A DNA stretch of 41,017 nt, from assembly GCF_030269645.1 (NCBI RefSeq), contig NZ_BSTR01000031.1:49785-90801 (forward strand). Direction: 5' to 3'. The position numbers and the translations under genes are program-made. This document shows, one piece after another, positions 8,258 to 15,155 of the stretch (positions are counted from its first letter, which is position 1; each line of letters starts with the position of its first letter). This DNA is from Actinokineospora sp. NBRC 105648 (GTDB lineage Bacteria > Actinomycetota > Actinomycetes > Mycobacteriales > Pseudonocardiaceae). Under the pieces are notes generated by a model. It was not told the DNA's origin, ran no database searches, and saw only the letters and a program-made list of their open reading frames with translations.

Positions 8258-8388
8258 TCGCCTGGGCGGCGGACGGCTACCACCCCGAGGAGATCGCTGC
8301 GGTGCTGGACCTGCGGGAGGACAACGTGCGCGCCAACCTGCACAAGGCCCGCCGGGCCCTGACCGGCTTGCTCGGGGACGAGTCATGA
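8254..8388 (+). CDS. Stand-alone sigma-70 region 4 helix-turn-helix domain
   Basis: 44 codons from GTG 8254, encoding a sigma region-4.2-like helix-turn-helix: GYHPEEIAAVLDLREDNVRAN, then LHKARRAL, the ECF recognition helix pattern. Region 2 is absent from the frame and from the neighbourhood. The open frame extends upstream to 8188, reading PPRQRQV just before the GTG, but has no start codon there. It overlaps both neighbours (GTGA upstream, ATGA downstream), so translation of the three ORFs is probably coupled. It cannot be a complete sigma factor. It could bind DNA or an anti-sigma factor. A sequencing or natural frameshift is the main alternative. Confidence 0.6.
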   Translation: MIAWAADGYHPEEIAAVLDLREDNVRANLHKARRALTGLLGDES

Positions 8389-8831
8389 CCCGCGACCCGC
8401 ACGAGCGCCTGGTCGCCGACGTCGCCGAGCACCTCGACCTGGGCACCGGGCTGCACGCGATCACCGGCGCCGACCCGCACGCGACCCTGGTCGCCGACCT
8501 CGCCTGCGCACTCGACGTCGAGGTTGGTCTCGCCGCGATCGCCTGCCCCACGATTCCGCCCCAACGGTCGGTGGCCATGGACGCGGCACCCCGGCGGCGC
8601 TCAACCCAGGGGCTGCCCGTCCTGGTCGCCGGGTTGGTCGCGCTGCTGGTGTTGCCGTTCTTCCACGACGGCTGGACACCGGTCCTGCAGCCGGGGGTCG
8701 CACCCGAGGCACTGCCACCCTCGCCAGGTCCAACCGCGGTGGTGGTCGGGGCGCTGATCCACAAGGAGTTGTCCACAGCTGTGGACAATTCTGCCGAGTT
8801 ATCCACAGGTTTTCGGCTGAAAGTGCGTTAA
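8385..8831 (+). CDS. Membrane protein with duplicated helix motif, coupled to sigma-4 ORF
   Basis: A protein of 148 residues whose ATG overlaps the sigma-4 stop (ATGA). The cytoplasmic N-terminal half holds two copies of one motif, LVADVAEHLDLGTGLHAIT and LVADLACALDVEVGLAAIA. Then come a basic patch (RRRST), one transmembrane helix (LPVLVAGLVALLVLPFF, about residues 77-93) and a Pro-rich external tail. Helical cytoplasmic part, single helix and external tail is the layout of anti-sigma factors, but no ZAS motif is seen. The last 25 codons run through a cluster of DnaA-box-like sites, so the C-terminus (KELSTAVDNSAELSTG) may reflect DNA rather than protein constraint. The family is unknown. 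Confidence 0.6.
   Translation: MTRDPHERLVADVAEHLDLGTGLHAITGADPHATLVADLACALDVEVGLAAIACPTIPPQRSVAMDAAPRRRSTQGLPVLVAGLVALLVLPFFHDGWTPVLQPGVAPEALPPSPGPTAVVVGALIHKELSTAVDNSAELSTGFRLKVR
8755..8807. promoter_or_regulatory. Cluster of DnaA-box-like sites
   Basis: Four 9-mers lie in 53 bp: TGATCCACA (8755-8763, one mismatch to TTNTCCACA), TTGTCCACA (8769-8777), its reverse complement TGTGGACAA (8780-8788), and the consensus TTATCCACA (8799-8807). The middle two form a perfect 20-bp palindrome, TTGTCCACAGCTGTGGACAA. TTGTCCACA and TTATCCACA are the preferred actinobacterial DnaA boxes. There is no dnaA/dnaN context, so this is not oriC. A DnaA-titrating or DnaA-regulated site is the natural inference. 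A further single TTGTCCACA lies at 9150-9158. Confidence 0.55.
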
Positions 8832-8932
8832 CCGGGGCGTTCGGCGCGGTGGGCGACCGCTCGGCGTTCGACCTGGTGAGTGGGCAACCAAAATCGGAGG
8901 GCGGATAGCCCGAACGGGCCAACGCCAAGTGG

Positions 8933-9250
8933 TCAGTCCCGCTCGGTGAGGTGCGCGGCGGTGGGGCGGGCGGCGCGGAGTTCGGTCAACCGCGCGGTCG
9001 CGCGCCTGCCGCGGTGGTCGAGTTCGCGGTGGCTGATCCAGCCGTTGGCGTAGTGCCGGTAGGCCTGGGCCAGCAGGACCAGCTCGGCCAAGTGATCCGC
9101 CGCGCGTTCGCGGGCGTCGGCGGGCAGGCCCGCGACGCAGGCGAGTTGGTTGTCCACAGCTCGGTCGAGGACACGAGCGGACGCCAAGGCGCGCTCGGTG
9201 CGCTTACCCCGGATCGCGGTACGCAGGAACCCGCTCACTGGCCACCCCAT
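8933..9250 (-). CDS. Small uncharacterised protein
   Basis: 105 codons on the minus strand encoding a basic, helical protein with a run of Ala, Glu and Leu in the middle (ADHLAELVLLAQAYRHYANG) and an Arg-rich C-terminal third. No signal peptide or transmembrane helix is seen. The ATG at 9250 lacks a clear Shine-Dalgarno. A GTG five codons further in, preceded by GGGGTGG, is an alternative. It lies 102 bp downstream of the phosphotransferase gene on the same strand. I do not recognise the family. Confidence 0.5.
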   Translation of the reverse strand: MGWPVSGFLRTAIRGKRTERALASARVLDRAVDNQLACVAGLPADARERAADHLAELVLLAQAYRHYANGWISHRELDHRGRRATARLTELRAARPTAAHLTERD

Positions 9251-9352
9251 GGGACGTAAACACGCGGTAGTGCTGTCGCACTGCCCCTGGCGTCGTTCAC
9301 AATGCGCACGCCGTTACCAGTTACATACCGCCATCCGGCCTAACAAACCGGT

Positions 9353-10243
9353 TCACGTGTAGCGCGACCACCGTGCCGACGTGTCACCCGTGCGGAAGTC
9401 CCGGAGGCGTCTGAGCAGCTCAGGGCGCACTTCCGGGCTGCTGTTCATGATCGGCAGCACGCTGGTGATCAGCTTCAGCTCGCGGACCTCGCGCAGCACC
9501 GGGAAGCCCGCCCACCCGGCGACGTCGAAGCCGTAGCCCTCGGCCAGCTCCCGGTAGCGGGCGGCCGGTTCGCCGAAGCGGCGCACGCCGACCGCCAGCG
9601 GGGTGAGGTCCCACTCGGGTGGGCCGACGCAGCTGGAGTCGAAGTCGCACAGCACCGGGCCCGCCGCGGCCGGGATGAGGTTGCCCAGGTGGGCGTCGCC
9701 GTGCACGAACCCCCTGGGCAGGGCGAAGTCCAGCCCGTCGAGCCGCTCGCCGACCTGGTCGCAGCGGTCGCGCAGGAACGCCAGCTCCTCGCCGTCGAGG
9801 CCCTCGGCCTCGCCCAGGCGCCTGCGCACGTCGTCGAGCGGGTCCCAGGCGGGCAGGGTGGGCGGCGGCAGCGAGTGCACCGTGTGCAGCAGTCTGGCCA
9901 GGTCAGCGGCGTGCGGGACGCGGTCGAAGTCCGGGACCGCGTCCCAGACGGTCGCCGCGTACTCCCCCACGAACACCGGCTGGTCGAACCCGTCCACCAA
10001 GCGCACCGCGGGGACCTCGTTGTCGGCGAACCACCGCGCCACCCGGACGACCTTGCGCACCCGGTGGCGCAGCGCCACCGACCCCACGATCCGCACCACG
10101 ACCGGCTCGTTCGCCAGTCGGAAGACGGCGTTGTTGGTGAACCGCAGCAGCCGCGCGCCGGTGTGGTCCAGGCCGATCAGGGCGCAGATCTCGGCCAGCG
10201 CGCCGCGCAGGTTCTCCCTGGTGAACAACCCGTCCGTGGCCAC
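9353..10243 (-). CDS. Aminoglycoside phosphotransferase-fold kinase
   Basis: An APH/choline-kinase-fold protein of 296 residues. The Brenner motif HGDAHLGN has catalytic Asp183, and the metal-binding CDFDSS has Asp200 and Asp202, followed by GPPEWDLTPLAVG as in APH enzymes. An N-terminal lobe with VVVRIVG supplies the ATP-binding strand. The GTG start has only a weak Shine-Dalgarno, but it begins 35 bp after the regulator gene stop, so the two are probably co-transcribed. The substrate is unknown. Linkage to a developmental-type regulator makes a metabolic or signalling substrate likelier than antibiotic resistance. Confidence 0.85.
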   Translation of the reverse strand: MATDGLFTRENLRGALAEICALIGLDHTGARLLRFTNNAVFRLANEPVVVRIVGSVALRHRVRKVVRVARWFADNEVPAVRLVDGFDQPVFVGEYAATVWDAVPDFDRVPHAADLARLLHTVHSLPPPTLPAWDPLDDVRRRLGEAEGLDGEELAFLRDRCDQVGERLDGLDFALPRGFVHGDAHLGNLIPAAAGPVLCDFDSSCVGPPEWDLTPLAVGVRRFGEPAARYRELAEGYGFDVAGWAGFPVLREVRELKLITSVLPIMNSSPEVRPELLRRLRDFRTGDTSARWSRYT

Positions 10244-10278
10244 CGGTGCCCACTGCGCCTCGGCCGCCGGGATCCCGG

Positions 10279-11649
10279 TCAGGCCACGCTCAAATTGGTT
10301 ATCTGGTCGGCGAGGTCACGCGCGTCGGCGTTGTTGCGCCGCTTGTTCGCCTCGGTCAGCAGCGGCTTGAGCCGGTCCTTGACCCGGGTCGACTTGAGGT
10401 TCTCCGCCAGCTCGACCGCGGCCCGCCCGATCCGGGCGCCGTGGTCGATGTCGCCCTCGAGCATGTGGTTGGTCGCCAGCGCGCTGAGGTTGAACGCCTT
10501 GCTGCGGGTGAACTCGTCACCGTAGGAGTCGATGGCCTTGGCCAGCGCCGGGATGGCGAACTTGGTGTGCGTGGGGTCCGAGGTCTGCGCCAGCACCGTG
10601 TGGACGGTGCCGATCATGGCGTAGACGTCGGTCTCGTTGAAGAACTTGACCCAGTCCTCGGCCTTGGAGTGGTCCGCCCGGGCGAACTCGTCGCGGGTCC
10701 GGCCGATGAGCTTCATCGTCTGGTCCTTGTGGCCCATCAGCGCGTACGCCCACGCCTGGTTCGCGCAGATGACCGCCACGGCCAGCTCCGAACCGGACTC
10801 CTGGGCGGCGATCTGGCCCAGCTGGAACATCTTCAACGCGTCGTCCGGGGACTCCTTGTGCAGGTAGACCCGGCCCATCCGGTAGAGGATGTTCGCGACC
10901 AGTGGTTCGCTCTTGCCCGCCTTGGCCAGCTCCAGCGCCTTGCCGAAGTGGTTGCGGGCGGAGTCGGTCAGTCCGATGTCGAACGAGGTCCACCCGGCCA
11001 GGTTGTGCAGGTCGGCCAGGGCCACGTGCAGGCGTTGCTTGACGTGCTCGGGGCCGGACGCCCCCAGCATCTGCTGGCCCCAGGACAGCTGCGCGACCAC
11101 GGCGTCGCGGCAGAAGCCGCCGCCGTACTGGTAGTCCAGCGAGCGCAGTGCCCTGGTGGCGGCCTCCACCTGGCGGACATCGGTCATGCCGATCCGGCCG
11201 GGTGCGGGGGTTTGGACTGGGTTGGCGACCCACGACCCGGAGTTGGTGCCCAGCACGTTCGCGCCCACCGTGACGGCGGCCGCGTGTGCCAGGAACTCCC
11301 GACGCTTCACCTCTTCGCTCTCCTCAGGCTGTGAGGCCTCGCGCGTCACCGCGACACGAACAGCGGTGACCTCGTCGTAGGCCAGGCCCATATATCCCCT
11401 GGGGACGCCCAGCCCGTCGGCGATCCTGGCGAGCACGTCGTAGGCCATCACCTGACGACCCTTGAGGATCTCCGACACCTCGGACTGCGACTGGCCGGTC
11501 ATCGCCGCGATCTGGCGCTGCGACACGCCGGTCCGGCGAAGCAGCCGGTACACGGAACTGACCTCCCGCGCGGCGAGCGCGGCCCGCATCTCGGGTTCCT
11601 CCCACGTGTCCGGAGTAATGGGAGAACCCGTCGATCCGATCGAGTTCAT
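10279..11649 (-). CDS. XRE-family regulator with TPR-like C-terminal domain
   Basis: A protein of 456 residues. The helix-turn-helix is at about 40-75 (VSQRQIAAMTGQSQSEVSEI), followed by LKGRQVMAYDVLARIADGLG as in cHTH domains. A linker with KRREFLAHAAAVTVGANVLG follows, then TPR-like helical repeats to the end (ALADLHNLAGWTSFD, RNHFGKALELAKAG, ANILYRMGRVYLH, KMFQLGQIAAQ). This is the large actinobacterial sensor/regulator type found with morphology or secondary-metabolism genes. The ATG has GAGGGG 6 bp upstream. It heads the operon with the kinase and diverges from the small gene at 11867. The shared 217-bp region carries three GTAAGCG motifs. Confidence 0.88.
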   Translation of the reverse strand: MNSIGSTGSPITPDTWEEPEMRAALAAREVSSVYRLLRRTGVSQRQIAAMTGQSQSEVSEILKGRQVMAYDVLARIADGLGVPRGYMGLAYDEVTAVRVAVTREASQPEESEEVKRREFLAHAAAVTVGANVLGTNSGSWVANPVQTPAPGRIGMTDVRQVEAATRALRSLDYQYGGGFCRDAVVAQLSWGQQMLGASGPEHVKQRLHVALADLHNLAGWTSFDIGLTDSARNHFGKALELAKAGKSEPLVANILYRMGRVYLHKESPDDALKMFQLGQIAAQESGSELAVAVICANQAWAYALMGHKDQTMKLIGRTRDEFARADHSKAEDWVKFFNETDVYAMIGTVHTVLAQTSDPTHTKFAIPALAKAIDSYGDEFTRSKAFNLSALATNHMLEGDIDHGARIGRAAVELAENLKSTRVKDRLKPLLTEANKRRNNADARDLADQITNLSVA

Positions 11650-11686
11650 TCCGGCCCCTCACAGTCCGCTGGGCGTCAAACGCAGA

Positions 11687-11839
11687 GTAAGCGCACTTCA
11701 CGGGCGGCGAGAAGAGCGGATCGGCGAACCTGATCGGTCGGGCCGAACTTCCGTGACCGCTTACCGTGAAACGACCGCCGATCGGCGCTGCGACGCTCCA
11801 ATCTCGTTCCTCACGCCTCAATGTAGTTCGTTGTAAGCG
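11687..11839. promoter_or_regulatory. Three GTAAGCG motifs in a divergent promoter region
   Basis: GTAAGCG occurs at 11687-11693 (+), as CGCTTAC at 11758-11764, and at 11833-11839 (+), a spacing of about 71-75 bp (seven helical turns). All lie between the divergent XRE regulator and the 99-aa gene. They could be binding sites for the regulator itself. The same 7-mer also occurs in coding DNA near 16775, so chance is not excluded. Confidence 0.35.
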
Positions 11840-11866
11840 TACGAGCACGGAGGGAAACCGAGAACC

Positions 11867-12166
11867 GTGGAACTGCTCCGGTCGGCCACCAGCCCGGTGG
11901 CGGCACAGCCCGCTCGCCGGGCCGACGATCGCGGCGAGCGCCACGCGCCCTTCCACGGTGACCTGCACGGCTCAGTGGGTGAACGCCGCGTCTGGCGGAT
12001 CAGCTGCGGTGACGTGATCAACCGCGACCGGTGCCTCACCGTGCTCGTGGAGAAGAACAAGGTGGTCCTGGTCGGGCCCCCCGGTGAGACGGCGGTCCTG
12101 ACCTCCGGGCAACTCGGCCAGTTGCGGACAGCCCTCCAAGAAGCCGCCGAACAGGCGGAAAGGTGA
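11867..12166 (+). CDS. Small conserved-type partner protein of XRE regulator
   Basis: 99 codons from GTG, with GGAGGG 12 bp upstream. The first 40 residues are polar and Arg-rich. The last 60 form a compact block (VWRISCGD, RDRCLTVLVEKNKVVLVG, AVLTSGQLGQLRTALQEA) with two cysteines, alternating beta strands and a final helix. The strand-then-helix ending recalls the DUF397 proteins often paired with XRE regulators, though I cannot assign it to that family. It is transcribed divergently from the regulator and followed 13 bp later by the 120-aa gene. It may modulate the regulator. Confidence 0.65.
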   Translation: MELLRSATSPVAAQPARRADDRGERHAPFHGDLHGSVGERRVWRISCGDVINRDRCLTVLVEKNKVVLVGPPGETAVLTSGQLGQLRTALQEAAEQAER

Positions 12167-12179
12167 CGGTGACGTTGAG

Positions 12180-12542
12180 GTGGACGAGATACTCGGCCAG
12201 GTCCTGCGCAGCGCCGTGTGGGAACGACTGGACATGCTCACCGAACTGGCCAACCGCGCGGACGCCCCGTCGCTGCTGTCCGTAGCCCGATCCGAACTGC
12301 CCCGGCTGACCGAGGGCTGGCGGGCCATGCTCGCCGCGCACGAGCCGGACGAGCGGGGGAACTGCCCGGTCTGCTCCAGCCGCTGGCGCCAGCAGAAGGC
12401 GCCGTGCTCGGTCTGGCGGGCCGCCTACGAGCACCTCGTCGCGGGTGGCCTCGCGCCACAACACACCGCGCGGCACGCGAACGACGCAGGCGCGAAGGCC
12501 AAGGCCACGCCGCCGCGTCGGTTGACCGCGACCGCGCGCTAA
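12180..12542 (+). CDS. Small protein with possible Cys/His zinc site
   Basis: 120 codons from GTG 12180. The N-terminal two thirds are helical (LGQVLRSAVWERLDMLTEL, LLSVARSELPRLTEGWRAML). Then comes H-E-P-D-E-R-G-N-C-P-V-C, a C-x2-C with a further Cys eleven residues on (APCSVW) and a preceding His, which together could bind zinc. The tail is basic. The start is fixed mainly by frame, since GAGG abuts the GTG and is too close for a good Shine-Dalgarno. It is probably co-transcribed with the gene 13 bp upstream. A perfect hairpin terminator follows 6 bp after the stop. Family not recognised. Confidence 0.65.
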   Translation: MDEILGQVLRSAVWERLDMLTELANRADAPSLLSVARSELPRLTEGWRAMLAAHEPDERGNCPVCSSRWRQQKAPCSVWRAAYEHLVAGGLAPQHTARHANDAGAKAKATPPRRLTATAR

Positions 12543-12548
12543 CCGGGT

Positions 12549-12594
12549 CCCACGGGACTCCGCCGTTCCCCCGGACGCCGCGGAGTCCCGTGGG
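12549..12594 (+). terminator. Perfect 15-bp hairpin terminator
   Basis: CCCACGGGACTCCGC (12549-12563) pairs exactly with GCGGAGTCCCGTGGG (12580-12594) around a 16-nt loop, starting 6 bp after the stop of the 120-aa gene. There is no U tract, as is common for actinobacterial intrinsic terminators. Confidence 0.75.
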
Positions 12595-12603
12595 GCCGGG
12601 GTC

Positions 12604-12731
12604 GGTCCAGTCCTGGGTGGGGTGTGCTCACGGAGAGCGTGAGCCGGTGGGACTGGACCTCTGTGTCTTGTGGGGGCCCAGCCCCCACGCCCCGGTCGGC
12701 GGGCTTTGCCCCCGAACCCCCACACGGGGGT
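12604..12731. repeat. Nested and G/C-run hairpins at head of skewed island
   Basis: Three hairpins follow the terminator. The first is nested: outer arms GGTCCAGTC (12604-12612) and GACTGGACC (12651-12659), inner arms GCTCACG (12626-12632) and CGTGAGC (12638-12644). The second is GTGGGGGC-CCA-GCCCCCAC (12670-12688). The third is CCCCC-ACAC-GGGGG (12717-12730). The 12-mer GGGACTGGACCT at 12649-12660 recurs exactly at 12999-13010. No reading frame here looks coding. Confidence 0.6.
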
Positions 12732-12737
12732 GGTTGC

Positions 12738-13120
12738 GTTGAGGGGACCACTCACTGAGGGTGGGTGAGGTGGGTTCGGATGTTTGGGGACCTGCTGGCG
12801 GGTTCGGTTGTTCGGGACGTGCTTGTGGCGCGGTTTCTGATGGTCGGCCCGCTGGGGCCGTTGGTGGTTCTGGGGCGCTGGCGGGTGGGGCTGTGGGTTT
12901 GAGTGGTGTGCGGGGGCGGGGGGCGTAGGTGGGGGCGTTACCTGGAGGGGTGTGGGTCCTGTTGGGACGTGCGCCCATTGGGGTGGTTTTGTGTAGTGGG
13001 GACTGGACCTTCGTCTGGGGTGGCGGGGTGTGGGTTTGGGTTTGATCTTGTTGTTGTGTGGGGTTTGATTCCTCACCTCGTAGATTTGACCTGGCTTTGT
13101 GTCAGGTTGTGATGCTCCGC
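12738..13120 (+). other. Gene-free G+T-rich strand-asymmetric island
   Basis: Over nearly 400 bp the plus strand is strongly enriched in G and T and depleted in C and especially A (for example the runs of TGGGG and GGTGG around 12850-13060). The short frames here have biased, non-protein-like translations. Flanking genes on both sides are on the plus strand, so G/T-rich is the RNA-like strand. The tract joins the terminator region to the TetR promoter. I see no RNA gene or mobile element in it. Confidence 0.6.
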
Positions 13121-13181
13121 GGGCCGGTGCTGTGTGCTCTTGTTCCCCGACCGGCGCCGGTCCGCGGTACCACTCCTCGGT

Positions 13182-13209
13182 TACCAGTTGGTAATTTGTG
13201 AAACTGGTT
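13182..13209. promoter_or_regulatory. Candidate TetR operator
   Basis: TTACCA-GT-TGGTAA (13182-13195) is an inverted repeat with 6-bp arms. ACCAGTT (13184-13190) is also mirrored by AACTGGT (13203-13209). The site lies 86-113 bp upstream of the TetR start, in A/T-richer DNA, where an autoregulatory operator would be expected. Binding is inferred. Confidence 0.5.
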
Positions 13210-13294
13210 CCCTTAAGTGGTCATCGGACCGCTTCGCGCGTCTCTCTCAGTCGTTGGACCGGCAAGACCCAGTCCGCGATCAGGAGGAGACGCA

Positions 13295-13915
13295 GTGGCC
13301 AGCCCTACCCCACTCCGCCGTCAGCCCGTGCAGCAGCGCAGTGCCAAGCGCGTGCAGAAGATGCTCGAGGCGTGCGCGGAGCTGGTCGACGAACTCGGCT
13401 ACGACGGTGTGACCACCACGCTCATCGCCGAGCGGGCGGGGGTGGCGGTCGGTTCGCTGTACCAGTTCTTCCCGGACAAGCGCGCCGTGGTGCAGGCGCT
13501 GACCCAGCGCAACCTCGACCAGTTCATGACCGAGATCGCCCGCAGGCTCGACGAGGCGCACCTCGAGCACTGGTGGGACGGCGCCGACCTGATCTTCGAC
13601 AGCTACGTGCGGATGTACCGGGAGGTCCCGGGCTTCAGCCGGATCCGCTTCGGCGACGTGGTCGACCTGCGGCTGATCGATGGCGAGCGGGACAACAACA
13701 CGGTGATCGCGGAGAACATGGCCTCGTTCCTCGCCGACCGGTTCGACATCGCCTTCGAGGACATCCGGCTGCCGGTCGCGGTGGCCAACGAGATCGCCGA
13801 CGGGATACTGAACCTCGCCTTCCGCCGCAAGCTCTTCCCCGAGGAAACGGTGATCGCCGAGGCGAAGATGGTGGTGCGCGGCTACCTCACCGGCCAGATG
13901 GAGGCGGCGCGCTAG
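13295..13915 (+). CDS. TetR-family transcriptional regulator
   Basis: A protein of 206 residues. The N-terminal helix-turn-helix reads LVDELGYDGVTTTLIAERAGVAVGSLYQFFPDK, a standard TetR DNA-binding domain (about residues 24-66). The remaining helices form the ligand/dimer domain. The GTG at 13295 has AGGAGGA 6-7 bp upstream. The longer frame from 13217 would add a non-conserved leader. Its stop overlaps the stop of the convergent PLP-enzyme gene by 4 nt (CTAG). It probably controls itself through the palindrome at 13182 and perhaps the divergent promoter at 15156-15174. The ligand is unknown. Confidence 0.9.
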   Translation: MASPTPLRRQPVQQRSAKRVQKMLEACAELVDELGYDGVTTTLIAERAGVAVGSLYQFFPDKRAVVQALTQRNLDQFMTEIARRLDEAHLEHWWDGADLIFDSYVRMYREVPGFSRIRFGDVVDLRLIDGERDNNTVIAENMASFLADRFDIAFEDIRLPVAVANEIADGILNLAFRRKLFPEETVIAEAKMVVRGYLTGQMEAAR

Positions 13916-15144
13916 CCGAAGCTGTGGCCCTCGCCGCGGTAGGTGGGCACGGTGCGGGTCACCGTGCCGCCCTCGATCACGTGGTACTCGGCGAACCGTT
14001 CGGCGACTTCACCCGCTTTCGCGTGGCGGAACCACACCCGGTCCCCGATGCGGAGGCTGTCGGCGGCCGGACCGGTCACCGGGGTCTGCACCTCGCCCGC
14101 ACCCTCCATCGCGGTCAGCTTCAGGCCCTCGGGCAGGTACGGCCGCGGCAGCCGCGCGCGGTTCGGCGGGCCGGACGCCGGGTAGCCGCCGCCGAGCAGG
14201 GTCGCGACACCGGGCGCGGGCCTGCGCACGACCGGTACGGCGAAGAGCACCGCCGGGCTCGGGGTGAACCGGCTGTAGTTGTCGAACAGCGTCGGTCCGA
14301 CCAACCCGGACCCCGCGGCGATCTCGGTGACCGAGCGGTCCCGGCGAGTCAGCTCGATGCTGCCCGTCCCACCGCCGTTGACGAACTCCAACGGGTGCAC
14401 CGACTGCACCGCGCGCACCACCTTCCCGCGCCTGCGCACGAGTTCGCGGCCTGACCCCTGCTGCATCCACCGGCGCAGCGCGCCGAGCGGCGGGTTGCGC
14501 GCGGGCGCGTCGCCGAGCCCGGCGATCTGCCCCTCGTAGCCCATCAGCCCGACCAGCCGGAACCCCGGCCGGGCGGCGATCACCGCGGCCAGGTCGCTCG
14601 CCTGCGCCGGGCTGAACACCGGTGAGCGCAGCGTGCCGATGTGCACCTTCCGGCTGCCGAGCAGCGGGCGCCAGGACACGTCGAGTTCGAGGCAGACCCG
14701 GATCTCGGGGTGGTCGGCACCGAGCGCGGCGTCGACCAGGTCGAGGTGCTCGACGGAGTCGACGACCACCGAGATGACGCGCCGGGCGTGCTCGTCGGCG
14801 GCCAGGTCGCGCAGCGCCCGCTGGTCCACGGTGGGATAGGCGACCAGGATGTCGGTGTCGGCCAGATCCGTGTCCACCCAGGCGCGGGTCAGCCAGAGCG
14901 CCTCGCGCAGCGCGTAGCTCATCACGCCGGTGAAGCCGGGCCTGCGCAGCACCCGTTCGAGGAGGTAGCGGCAGCGGACCGACTTGCTCGCCACCCGGAT
15001 CGGCCTGCCGTCGGCGCGGCGGACGAGGTCGGCGGCGTTGCGGTCGAAGGCGTCGAGGTCGACCACGGCGGTGGGCGGGTCGAGGTGCTCGGTCGCGCTG
15101 TCGAACCGGTCGCGTGGGGTGGACACCGGTCCACCGTACGGCAT
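13912..15144 (-). CDS. PLP-dependent amino acid deaminase/aldolase (alanine racemase-fold)
   Basis: An alanine racemase/D-threonine aldolase-type TIM-barrel enzyme of 410 residues. The PLP lysine sits in RVASKSVR near residue 53, after AVVDLDAFDRN. VCLELDVSW, GLMGYEGQIAG, VNGGGTGS and a C-terminal metal/barrel segment (GDRVWFRHAKAGEVAERF) follow the family annotated as amino acid deaminase/aldolase. It probably acts on a beta-hydroxy D-amino acid; the reaction is unconfirmed. ATG 15144 and GTG 15126 are both possible starts. It diverges from the aldonolactone oxidase, a frequent partner in actinobacteria as far as I recall. Confidence 0.85.
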   Translation of the reverse strand: MPYGGPVSTPRDRFDSATEHLDPPTAVVDLDAFDRNAADLVRRADGRPIRVASKSVRCRYLLERVLRRPGFTGVMSYALREALWLTRAWVDTDLADTDILVAYPTVDQRALRDLAADEHARRVISVVVDSVEHLDLVDAALGADHPEIRVCLELDVSWRPLLGSRKVHIGTLRSPVFSPAQASDLAAVIAARPGFRLVGLMGYEGQIAGLGDAPARNPPLGALRRWMQQGSGRELVRRRGKVVRAVQSVHPLEFVNGGGTGSIELTRRDRSVTEIAAGSGLVGPTLFDNYSRFTPSPAVLFAVPVVRRPAPGVATLLGGGYPASGPPNRARLPRPYLPEGLKLTAMEGAGEVQTPVTGPAADSLRIGDRVWFRHAKAGEVAERFAEYHVIEGGTVTRTVPTYRGEGHSFG

Positions 15145-15155
15145 CCGGTCTTGAG

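Noticed and set aside
8755..8807. Chromosomal origin oriC
   Set aside because: Only three or four boxes, inside a coding region, with no dnaA or dnaN nearby and no AT-rich unwinding element.
9353..10243. Aminoglycoside resistance gene
   Set aside because: The APH fold is shared by many kinases. The operon with a TPR regulator and no resistance context does not support antibiotic inactivation.
13134..13412. 92-codon ORF overlapping the tetR start
   Set aside because: It overlaps the well-supported TetR gene (AGGAGGA, HTH) in another frame and has no recognisable content.
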